A stretch of DNA of 42,048 bases from Prevotella sp. Lineage in GTDB: Bacteria > Bacteroidota > Bacteroidia > Bacteroidales > Bacteroidaceae. A program made the translations under genes and the position numbers. The notes under the pieces are model-generated. The model ran no database searches. It was not told where the DNA came from and saw nothing but the letters and a program-made list of their open reading frames with translations. Below are positions 1 through 6,824 of this stretch, in pieces (within the stretch, counting starts at the first letter, position 1; the number at the start of each line of letters is the position of its first letter). The stretch covers positions 1-42,048 of the forward strand of contig JAFRMM010000140.1 of NCBI GenBank assembly GCA_017430675.1. Reading direction: 5' to 3'.

Positions 1-1149
1 ATCTTCTGCTCGTTCTTCACCGCCGTGTTCCTGACACGTCTGGTCTATGAGAACCGTCTGAAGAAGGACAAGTGGACCAACCTGACCTTCGTCACCGCCT
101 ACTCAAAGAACATGATGCAGAACTCGCACATCAACTTCATGGGCGCCTATAAGAAGTCGTTCATCATCTGGGGTGCCGCTGCCGTCATCTTCTGTATCTC
201 GTTCGCTGTCCGCGGCTTAAGCCAGAGTATCGACTTCACCGGTGGCCGTAACTACGTCGTCGTGCTCGACAAGGAGACACCCGTAGAGCAGGTGCGCCAG
301 GCTCTCAGCGGCGCCTTCATCAACACCATCGGTGAGAAGGCTAACCAGGAGGCTAACACCAGCGTCATCGCCCTCGGTACCGATGGTAAAACCGTGCGTA
401 TCTCCACCAACTGGGATATCGAGTCGAACAATCCTGAGGTTGACGATCAGGCAGAGACCATCCTCTTTAACACTTTGAAGAAGGCCGGACTGGTGAGCCA
501 GGACAATGTGGAGCACTTCAAGAATCCGGATGTCCGCGAAGGTGGTTCTATCATCTCTTCTGCAAAGGTAGGACCTTCTGTGGCTAAGGATATCACCTAC
601 GGCGCTATCATCTCCGTGATCATCGCTCTGGTGGCCATCTTCCTCTACATCCTGTTCCGCTTCCGCAACGTGGCCTTCTCCGTAGGCTCTACGGTAGCCC
701 TGGCACTCGACGCCCTCATTGTAATCGGCTTCTACTCAGTACTCTGGGGATGGGTGCCCATGTCGTTGGAGATCGACCAGACATTCATTGGTGCTATCCT
801 GACGGTGATTGGTTACTCCATCAACGATAAGGTGGTGGTGTTCGACCGTATCCGTGAGAACATCGGTCTCTTCGGCAAGCGCGACCGTCAGCAGTTGTTC
901 AACGACTCACTGAACCAGACGCTGGCCCGTACCATCAACACCTCTGTGACGACCCTGATCGTGCTGTTGGCTATCTTCATCCTCGGTGGTGACAGCATCC
1001 GCTCGTTCTCATTCGCCATGATTCTCGGTGTGATCTTCGGTACGTTGTCTTCACTCTTCATCGCCGCCCCTGTTGCCTACCTGACACTGGGCCGCTCGAT
1101 CAAGGAGGAAGGCGAACTGTCAGATGCTCCCGCCAAGAAAAAGAAGTAA
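1..1149 (+). CDS. secDF: SecDF protein-export membrane protein, 3' part (SecD end plus whole SecF part)
   Basis: This is the C-terminal part of a fused SecD-SecF subunit of the Sec translocase, an inner-membrane protein that uses the proton gradient to pull exported proteins into the periplasm. The frame is open from base 1, so the gene begins outside the window; the GTG at 25 is an internal Val codon. The first residues (CSFFTAVFLTRL) look like the last SecD membrane helix. The SecF half follows: a membrane helix, the DFTGG motif at fragment residues 78-82, a periplasmic stretch of about 100 residues, and then five further hydrophobic segments with the family signature GYSINDKVVVFDRIRE. It ends in a lysine-rich tail (AKKKK). 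A strong hairpin terminator follows 25 bases after the stop. Single-gene fusion of SecD and SecF is common in Bacteroidota. Confidence 0.96.
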   Translation: MFCSFFTAVFLTRLVYENRLKKDKWTNLTFVTAYSKNMMQNSHINFMGAYKKSFIIWGAAAVIFCISFAVRGLSQSIDFTGGRNYVVVLDKETPVEQVRQALSGAFINTIGEKANQEANTSVIALGTDGKTVRISTNWDIESNNPEVDDQAETILFNTLKKAGLVSQDNVEHFKNPDVREGGSIISSAKVGPSVAKDITYGAIISVIIALVAIFLYILFRFRNVAFSVGSTVALALDALIVIGFYSVLWGWVPMSLEIDQTFIGAILTVIGYSINDKVVVFDRIRENIGLFGKRDRQQLFNDSLNQTLARTINTSVTTLIVLLAIFILGGDSIRSFSFAMILGVIFGTLSSLFIAAPVAYLTLGRSIKEEGELSDAPAKKKK

Positions 1150-1174
1150 GGCCTACACCTTATTATATAATATA

Positions 1175-1213
1175 AGAAGTGCACAAGGGATTTCCTTGTG
1201 CACTTCTATTTTG
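1175..1213 (+). terminator. Rho-independent terminator after secDF
   Basis: A perfect 14-bp stem (arms 1175-1188 and 1194-1207) with a 5-base loop is followed by ATTTTG. It lies just after the secDF stop and just beyond the 3' end of the minus-strand tRNA-Arg, so it may serve both transcripts. Confidence 0.85.
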
Positions 1214-1242
1214 TGGGACTCTTTGAAAATGCGCATTACAGA

Positions 1243-1317
1243 TGGTACCCCGACCGAGAATCGAACTCGGAACTAAGCTTTAGGAGAGCCTTGTTATATC
1301 CATTTAACTATCAGGGC
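1243..1317 (-). tRNA. tRNA-Arg (anticodon CCU)
   Basis: The reverse complement folds as a full cloverleaf. The acceptor stem pairs GCCCTGA with TCGGGGT, the discriminator is A, and CCA is encoded at 1243-1245. The T arm is CCGAG/CTCGG with loop TTCGATT. The anticodon stem AGGCT/AGCTT carries the loop CTCCTAA, giving anticodon CCU at 1282-1284, which reads the Arg codon AGG. A TACCTTTG promoter element lies 17 bases upstream of the 5' end. Confidence 0.95.
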
Positions 1318-1333
1318 GAGTGCTTTTCGGCTG

Positions 1334-1341
1334 CAAAGGTA
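1334..1341 (-). promoter_or_regulatory. Promoter -7 element of tRNA-Arg
   Basis: TACCTTTG on the minus strand matches the Bacteroidota -7 consensus TAnnTTTG and lies 17 bases upstream of the tRNA 5' end, which leaves a leader of about 10 bases. Confidence 0.7.
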
Positions 1342-1394
1342 CGGAGAAAAGATGAAAAAAACAAAAGAAATGGGCTATTTTGCGAATTTTTTGC

Positions 1395-1402
1395 TATCTT
1401 TG
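1395..1402 (+). promoter_or_regulatory. Promoter -7 element of the GH43-phosphatase unit
   Basis: TATCTTTG matches TAnnTTTG and lies 33 bases before the GH43 start codon. No TTTG at the ideal -33 distance is evident; the nearest one (1379-1382) is too close. Confidence 0.6.
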
Positions 1403-1435
1403 CGCAGAAATTAAGAACCTACAAACCAATAACAC

Positions 1436-3475
1436 ATGAAGAAAAGACTGTTTCTACTCCCCCTGCTGTTGCTGGCCGCCCTTTCCGCCAACGCCCAGAA
1501 CCCCTATCTGCCCCTGTGGGAACACCTGCCCGACGGCGAACCCCGCGTGTTTGAAGACCCAGACAACCCAGGCAAACTGCGTGCCTACATCATCGGTTCG
1601 CACGACACGAACTACACGGCCTACTGCGGTAGCGACATCCGCATGTGGTCGGCACCTGTTGAGGATCTCTCCCTGTGGCGCGACGAGGGTCCCATCTTCA
1701 CACATTATGTGGATGGGCACTGGGACACGATGTTTGCCCCTGATCTGGTGGAAGTGAAGGACAGGGCGACGGGCAAGAAGACCTACTACCTCTACCCCCA
1801 CTCCCGCGGCTGGCAGCGCGTGGCGATGGTCTGCAAGGGTGACCGTCCGAACGGACCCTTCACGCCTATCAACCTCACGGAAGACGGTCGTCAGTGTCTG
1901 CCCGGATCACTCATCGACTTCGACCCCTCCGTATTTATCGAGAATATCACCGACAAGAAGGACAAGGACTACGACAAGGGCTTCCGCGCTTATGTGTTCT
2001 ACGGTTTCCAGCACTCTACGGCCTGTGAACTGGATCAGAATACCATGTATTCCCAGCGCGAGGGTACGGAACTGATCGACCCCTTCATCCCTGCTTGCAG
2101 TTACGACGGTAAACTGCTCGACAAGGAGGGCAGCGAGTATAAGGCGCTCTACCTGGGTCAGGATCCGCTCGACTTCAACTTCTTCGAAGCCTCGTCAATC
2201 CGTCAGGTAGGTAATAAGTACGTGATGGTGTTCTCTGGCTACAGCGGCAAGGAGTATGGTCTGGGCAATACGAACTCCGCCCTGCGCTATGCCTTCGGTG
2301 ACTCGCCCTTAGGCCCGTGGCGCTCTGGCGGCGTGCTCGTGGATTCGCGTGGCGTGGTGACTGGTGAAGACGGTTCACATCTCATCACCACCAACGCAGG
2401 TCATAACACCCACGGTTCGCTGCAGGAGATCAACGGCCAGTGGTACGTGTTCTACCACCGTCCGCCACGCGGCTTCGGTTTCGCCCGTCAGCCGATGGTG
2501 GCTCCCGTGAAGATCACATGGGACAAGAAACCCGTCAGCAAGGGCGGTATGGTGAAGATTACAGGCTATGACCCCTACGCCAAGGATCATGAATGGACGG
2601 CTGCTGCCACCGACGGTAACACCTATACAGGTGCCGAGGTAACCAGCGAGGGCTTCCAGATCTTCGGACTGCCGCCCTATCAATATTACTCAGCCGGTAT
2701 TGCATGCTTCTGGACGGGTGGCACCAACAGCAACGAGTGGATGCAGGACAACCACGACATCTGGAACAACTCCATGGATCTGGCTGGTATCACCAACGGC
2801 GGTATCGTTGGCTTCAAGTATTTCGGCTTCGGCGGTCTGGCTTCTGACACGAAGGGTCTGAAGGCCTTTGAGGGCACCAAGGCTGGTGACGGTACGACAC
2901 TCTGTCTGAACATGACGGTCAACGGACATGGAGCCTTTAATATCCACGTACTGCTCGACGACCCCTGGAAAGGCGATGAAATCGCTGTTTTTAATATCCC
3001 TGCCGACGCACCAATGTTTTCCATGACTTATGAGCAAGCCGTACCAGCCGTCGAAGGACTGACGGGAAAGCACGCCATCTACCTCGTGGCCGAAGGTCCT
3101 GAGATCAAGGCTCCAGAGCGCCCACAGTGGGGAGGTCCCCGCAGACCCCAGCGACCACAGGGGCTTTTTGACCTGCACGGCATCGGTTTTGTGAAGGACG
3201 GCCAGAAACTGGGGCCTAAGCACGTACCTCAAGTGACCATTACTGCCGATGGACAGCAGTTGAACATTCCTACGACACCTGTGTTCTTCACTAATGCCAA
3301 CGGCTACACAGAAGTCAACCACTATCAGGTGTATGGCAAACTCGGCGATGGCTCTAGACTAACAGCCACGGCCTCCATCCCTGGCGTGGAATTTGAGATC
3401 AGCCCCATCGTCGAGGGCCGCGCCACCATCAAGGCCACCTACAACGGTCTCACCAAGATTTTCCTGATTAACTAA
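1436..3475 (+). CDS. Secreted glycoside hydrolase family 43 protein with CBM6-like C-terminal domain
   Basis: This is probably a periplasmic or surface glycosidase acting on arabinose- or xylose-containing plant polysaccharide; the substrate cannot be read from the sequence. A signal peptide (residues 1-20, cut after SANA) precedes a five-bladed GH43-type domain to about residue 380. Recognisable parts are GEPRVF with GSHD near the N-terminus, DFDPSVF (Asp163, likely transition-state/pKa Asp), FFEASS (Glu251, likely acid) and the late NTHGSL and FYHRPP motifs. The usual first-blade catalytic Asp is replaced by GEP (Glu35), as in some GH43 branches. Residues of about 400-590 resemble CBM6 (a beta-sandwich ending in LFDLHGIGF, with a proline-rich insert PRRPQRP). 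A further beta-rich tail follows. The start at 1436 gives the only good signal peptide. The phosphatase gene follows after 12 bases, so the two are probably co-transcribed. Confidence 0.88.
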   Translation: MKKRLFLLPLLLLAALSANAQNPYLPLWEHLPDGEPRVFEDPDNPGKLRAYIIGSHDTNYTAYCGSDIRMWSAPVEDLSLWRDEGPIFTHYVDGHWDTMFAPDLVEVKDRATGKKTYYLYPHSRGWQRVAMVCKGDRPNGPFTPINLTEDGRQCLPGSLIDFDPSVFIENITDKKDKDYDKGFRAYVFYGFQHSTACELDQNTMYSQREGTELIDPFIPACSYDGKLLDKEGSEYKALYLGQDPLDFNFFEASSIRQVGNKYVMVFSGYSGKEYGLGNTNSALRYAFGDSPLGPWRSGGVLVDSRGVVTGEDGSHLITTNAGHNTHGSLQEINGQWYVFYHRPPRGFGFARQPMVAPVKITWDKKPVSKGGMVKITGYDPYAKDHEWTAAATDGNTYTGAEVTSEGFQIFGLPPYQYYSAGIACFWTGGTNSNEWMQDNHDIWNNSMDLAGITNGGIVGFKYFGFGGLASDTKGLKAFEGTKAGDGTTLCLNMTVNGHGAFNIHVLLDDPWKGDEIAVFNIPADAPMFSMTYEQAVPAVEGLTGKHAIYLVAEGPEIKAPERPQWGGPRRPQRPQGLFDLHGIGFVKDGQKLGPKHVPQVTITADGQQLNIPTTPVFFTNANGYTEVNHYQVYGKLGDGSRLTATASIPGVEFEISPIVEGRATIKATYNGLTKIFLIN

Positions 3476-3487
3476 ATACCCAACATT

Positions 3488-4753
3488 ATGAAAAGAATAC
3501 TCACCATCATGACCCTGGCACTCCTGACCCTGACAGCAGGAGCGCAGACCACCCCTGCCCTTGAACAACTCAAGGCCAACCCCAGGAAAGCCTATGGTAC
3601 TGACTACCCCTATCAGCAGGAGGCTTGTCCACTAACCAAAACGCCTAAGGGTTACAAGCCCTTCTACATCAGCCACTATGCCCGTCACGGCTCCCGCTAC
3701 TACTGGAACGGTTTTCTGTATAAGGAACTGGACACGCTGCTCACCGCAGCCCACAACAAACACCTGCTGACACCTGAGGGCGAGGCCTTCCACGATAAGT
3801 TCATGGCCGCCAAGAAGGAACTGACGACGGGTGTGAGCGAACTGACGCAACTGGGCTGGGAACAGCATCAGGGCATCGCCCGTACGATGTATAACCGCTT
3901 CCCTGAGGTCTTCAAGAAGGGCGGTAACGTGCTGGCCGTCTCCTCTCTGTCAGGCCGTTGCGTGCTCAGTATGTCGGCTTTCTGCCAAGAACTGGTGCAG
4001 TGTAACCCGAAGATCGAGATCCGTGAGCAGTCATCGCGCTTCACCCTCGATGCCGTGGTACCAGATGACAGACAGAATCCCAACAAGCGCAACTTCCCGA
4101 AGGCAAAGGCCCGTTTCGAGCAGAACCGTGACAAGTTCCAGTCCGACAACTCGCTGTACGAGAAGATTATCCCCCGCATCTTTACCAGTACAGAGGGACT
4201 GCCAGGCGACATGAAGCGCATCGCGCCCAACCTCATCAACCTCTATACGTCACTGCCCAGCATCGGCCATGAAGGGATGATGGGGAACATCATCACCGAC
4301 GAGGAGATTGCATCACGATGGGAGCAGGAGAATCTAGGCACCTATGCCTGGGTGTTCGGTCCCCAGTATGTGGTAGTTCCCATCCTCGAGGACTTTATCC
4401 AAAAGGCAGATGCCGTGCTCAACGGCAGCAGCGACCATATCGCCGACCTGCGCTTCGGCCACGACACCTATATTGGTCCGTTGACGGTGCTGATGGGCAT
4501 CAATGGAGCAGACAAAGACCCAGAGGATCCCTACGAGGTGAAGAATGTGTATCAGAACTGGCAGACAGGCAAGGCCTGCAACATCCAACTGATCTTCTAC
4601 CGCAACAAGAAAAACAGCGATATCCTTCTGAAATGCCTACTGAATGGTTGTGAGGCCAGTCTGCCCGTCCCCACAACACAGTATCCTTATTATAAGTGGA
4701 CTGATTTCCGCGAGTTCTACCTGAACCGCATCAAGAATGTTCCAAAGCCTTAG
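3488..4753 (+). CDS. Secreted histidine acid phosphatase (clade 2; MINPP/phytase-like)
   Basis: The product is a periplasmic or exported phosphomonoesterase of the histidine phosphatase superfamily, branch 2. A signal peptide (residues 1-20, cut after AGAQ) is followed by the catalytic RHGSR motif (Arg66-His67-Gly-Ser-Arg70), whose histidine is phosphorylated during catalysis. The proton-donor HD pair is in LRFGHDTYIGPL (His325-Asp326). The 421-residue length suits Bacteroidota members annotated as multiple-inositol-polyphosphate phosphatase. Phytate or another organic phosphate is a plausible substrate, but this is inferred from the family. It follows the GH43 gene by 12 bases, which suggests joint use during breakdown of plant material. 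Its last 23 bases overlap the end of the convergent C-S lyase gene. Confidence 0.88.
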   Translation: MKRILTIMTLALLTLTAGAQTTPALEQLKANPRKAYGTDYPYQQEACPLTKTPKGYKPFYISHYARHGSRYYWNGFLYKELDTLLTAAHNKHLLTPEGEAFHDKFMAAKKELTTGVSELTQLGWEQHQGIARTMYNRFPEVFKKGGNVLAVSSLSGRCVLSMSAFCQELVQCNPKIEIREQSSRFTLDAVVPDDRQNPNKRNFPKAKARFEQNRDKFQSDNSLYEKIIPRIFTSTEGLPGDMKRIAPNLINLYTSLPSIGHEGMMGNIITDEEIASRWEQENLGTYAWVFGPQYVVVPILEDFIQKADAVLNGSSDHIADLRFGHDTYIGPLTVLMGINGADKDPEDPYEVKNVYQNWQTGKACNIQLIFYRNKKNSDILLKCLLNGCEASLPVPTTQYPYYKWTDFREFYLNRIKNVPKP

Positions 4754-5885
4754 CCACGCGGTTAAGGGCTTCCACCAAACGACTGCGCTGAGTGGCTATG
4801 TTCAGACGGACATAGCCCTCACCTGTCTTTGGACCATACATCGTGCCGGGATTGACCCATACCTTGGCCTCACGAAGCAGACGGTCGCAAAGTTCCTGTG
4901 AAGTAATGCCCATCGCTGAGATATCCACCCAAGGGAGATAAGTGCCTTCGAGGCGACACACCTTCCACTGGGGGATGTTTTTCTCGATGAAATCGCACAA
5001 AACGGTGTAATTACCCCAAAGATACTGGTTCAGTTCGTCGATCCAGTCCTCACTCTCATTATAGGCAGCCTCAAGGGCCACAATGCCGAAGGGATTCACG
5101 TCGCACACCTCGTTGATGTTAATGGCACGGTCGATACGACGGCGCCATGAGGGATGTGAACAGATGATATTGGCAATCTGAAGACCGGCAGTGTTGAAGT
5201 TCTTCGAGGGCGAGTTCATCACCACGCAATCATCGATGACGGTTCCTAACGGGACGAACTTGTAGCCAGGCATGATAAGTTCGCAGTGAATCTCATCGCT
5301 CGCCACCTTCACACCATACTGATGGCAGATATCGTACATCCGTTGCAGTTCTTCACGGGTCCAGACGCGCCCGGAGGGATTATGAGGGTTGCAGAGCAGG
5401 AAGAGTGTGGTCTTCTCATCGGCACACTTCGCCTCGAAATCCTGCCAGTCGATCTCGAAGGTATCGCCCTCAGCCTTCAAGGGCGATTCGAACACCTCAC
5501 AGCCATTGTTCCTGATGCTGGAGAAGAAGCAGTTATAGGCTGGCGACAGGATCAGCACCTTCTCGCCAGGCATGGTCAATGCCTTGATGACACAGGACAT
5601 AGCGGGCACCACAGCCGTGGTATAGAGGATCCACTGGCGCTGGATCTCCCACTGGTGACGACGGCGGAACCAGGAGATGACGGCCTCATAATAACTCTCT
5701 GGCACAATGTTATAGCCAAACACGCCATGCTCTACCCTCTGCTGCAGGGCCTTCTGGATGGCGGGAGCCACACGGAAGTCCATATCAGCGACCCAGAGGG
5801 GGATGACATCGGGTGACAGGCTCTCATCCCATTTCACGCAGTTAGTGCCGCGCCGCTCCACCAATTCATCAAAATCGTATTTCAT
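4731..5885 (-). CDS. PatB/MalY-type PLP-dependent C-S lyase (cystathionine beta-lyase type)
   Basis: This is a cytoplasmic fold-type I PLP enzyme expected to cleave the C-S bond of cystathionine or cysteine conjugates, giving homocysteine or a thiol, pyruvate and ammonia. The N-terminus MKYDFDELVERRGTNCVKWD is the family signature. Other marks are NPHNPSGRVW (Asn169, PLP ring contact), SDEIH (Asp197, PLP nitrogen) and NSPSKNFNTAGL with the Schiff-base lysine at Lys228. The C-terminal small domain has WVNPGTMYG and GYVRLN. Length (384 residues) is normal. Its ATG overlaps the stop of the upstream DUF3737 gene by four bases (5882-5885), which indicates one transcript. Sequence alone does not separate a biosynthetic cystathionine lyase from a broader C-S lyase or aminotransferase. 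Confidence 0.92.
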   Translation of the reverse strand: MKYDFDELVERRGTNCVKWDESLSPDVIPLWVADMDFRVAPAIQKALQQRVEHGVFGYNIVPESYYEAVISWFRRRHQWEIQRQWILYTTAVVPAMSCVIKALTMPGEKVLILSPAYNCFFSSIRNNGCEVFESPLKAEGDTFEIDWQDFEAKCADEKTTLFLLCNPHNPSGRVWTREELQRMYDICHQYGVKVASDEIHCELIMPGYKFVPLGTVIDDCVVMNSPSKNFNTAGLQIANIICSHPSWRRRIDRAININEVCDVNPFGIVALEAAYNESEDWIDELNQYLWGNYTVLCDFIEKNIPQWKVCRLEGTYLPWVDISAMGITSQELCDRLLREAKVWVNPGTMYGPKTGEGYVRLNIATQRSRLVEALNRVAKALEHS

Positions 5886-6733
5886 TTCCTTACTTCTATC
5901 ATACAGTTATTCGGCTGGCGGACGTTCTCATCAATGGTAATACTACCGATGGAATCGGCGATAATGTGTCCGCTCGTGGGATTCTTGATGTTCTCGATAT
6001 GTCCTTTGATGTCAGCCTCAACGGTAGAGTACTCGAACATACGGTCGCAGGCCGCATCGATGGTGCAGTTCTCCAGTACGAGGTTCTGAGTGTAGCAGAG
6101 CAGTTGTTCTCCAGCCAGATGACAGTTCACCAGCCGCACGTTCTTCGAGTGCCAGGCCAGATACTCGCCATCGAGTACGGAGTCGTAGATGGTGATGTTC
6201 TCACATTCCCAGAAAGAGTCCTTTGTCAGGATGTTCGCATTGTGCACCTCCACATTCTGACAGTATTGGAACACATATTTCGAATCGCTCTCCAGACCAT
6301 CCACGTAGATATTCTTCGAGAACATAAAAGGATAGGTGCCGCCATGCAACTTCACATTCTTGATCTTCAGGCCATCCACCTTCCAGAAGGTCTCGTCGGC
6401 ATCGGTAATCTCCACGTTCTCCAGTTCAAGATTCCTCATCTCGCGAAAGAACTTCGGCCCGTCGATGCGCGAGTTCTTCATCACCAGATCGTTCGTGTAC
6501 CAGATGGCCGAACGGGAGCCCTCGGCGAAGTAACAGTTCTCGATATAGGCACCATCGACGTGCCACCAGGGATACTTGCCATAAAACTTGCTATTGTAGC
6601 ATTCCATATTCTGACACTGTTTGATGCCAGACTCTCCATCGGTAATGGTGATGTTCTCCAACCTGAGGTCGTGGGTGGCGAACAGTGGGCGCTCGCCTCC
6701 GAATGTCTTGTCTTTAATGAGTTCCATTGTCAT
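5882..6733 (-). CDS. DUF3737 family protein, right-handed beta-helix
   Basis: I recognise the family (DUF3737) but not a defined function. The 283-residue protein has no signal peptide. It is built of short repeating beta-strand units with hydrophobic/Asn ladders such as MECYNSKFYG, LKNVKLHGGTY and LVLENCTIDAA, typical of a parallel beta-helix related to pectate-lyase-like folds. Conserved aromatic points include YPWWHVDGAYIENC and SFWECENITIYDS. Start is ATG at 6733 (MTMEL); the second Met two codons on is also possible. It is the first gene of a two-gene unit with the C-S lyase, driven by the -7 element at 6753-6760. Confidence 0.85.
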   Translation of the reverse strand: MTMELIKDKTFGGERPLFATHDLRLENITITDGESGIKQCQNMECYNSKFYGKYPWWHVDGAYIENCYFAEGSRSAIWYTNDLVMKNSRIDGPKFFREMRNLELENVEITDADETFWKVDGLKIKNVKLHGGTYPFMFSKNIYVDGLESDSKYVFQYCQNVEVHNANILTKDSFWECENITIYDSVLDGEYLAWHSKNVRLVNCHLAGEQLLCYTQNLVLENCTIDAACDRMFEYSTVEADIKGHIENIKNPTSGHIIADSIGSITIDENVRQPNNCMIEVRK

Positions 6734-6752
6734 ATTGTAGCCTTTGTGGGGA

Positions 6753-6760
6753 CAAAGTTA
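6753..6760 (-). promoter_or_regulatory. Promoter -7 element of the DUF3737 - C-S lyase unit
   Basis: TAACTTTG on the minus strand fits TAnnTTTG and lies 19 bases before the DUF3737 start codon. Confidence 0.6.
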
Positions 6761-6761
6761 C

Positions 6762-6802
6762 GAATAAAAATCCGTAATCGGCCTATACCGATTACGGATT
6801 TT
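6762..6802 (-). terminator. Rho-independent terminator of the M16 peptidase gene
   Basis: A 15-bp perfect stem (arms 6767-6781 and 6788-6802) with a 6-base loop lies 22 bases beyond the M16 stop codon. Read on the minus strand, it runs into a T-rich tail (ATTTTTATT). It sits just upstream of the DUF3737 promoter and separates the two units. Confidence 0.85.
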
Positions 6803-6824
6803 CTTACCATTTTAAGGGTTTTTA

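Noticed and set aside
1198..1554. 118-codon plus-strand open frame crossing the tRNA-Arg and the GH43 start
   Set aside because: It runs through a tRNA and into another frame of the GH43 gene; no initiation signal or family resemblance.
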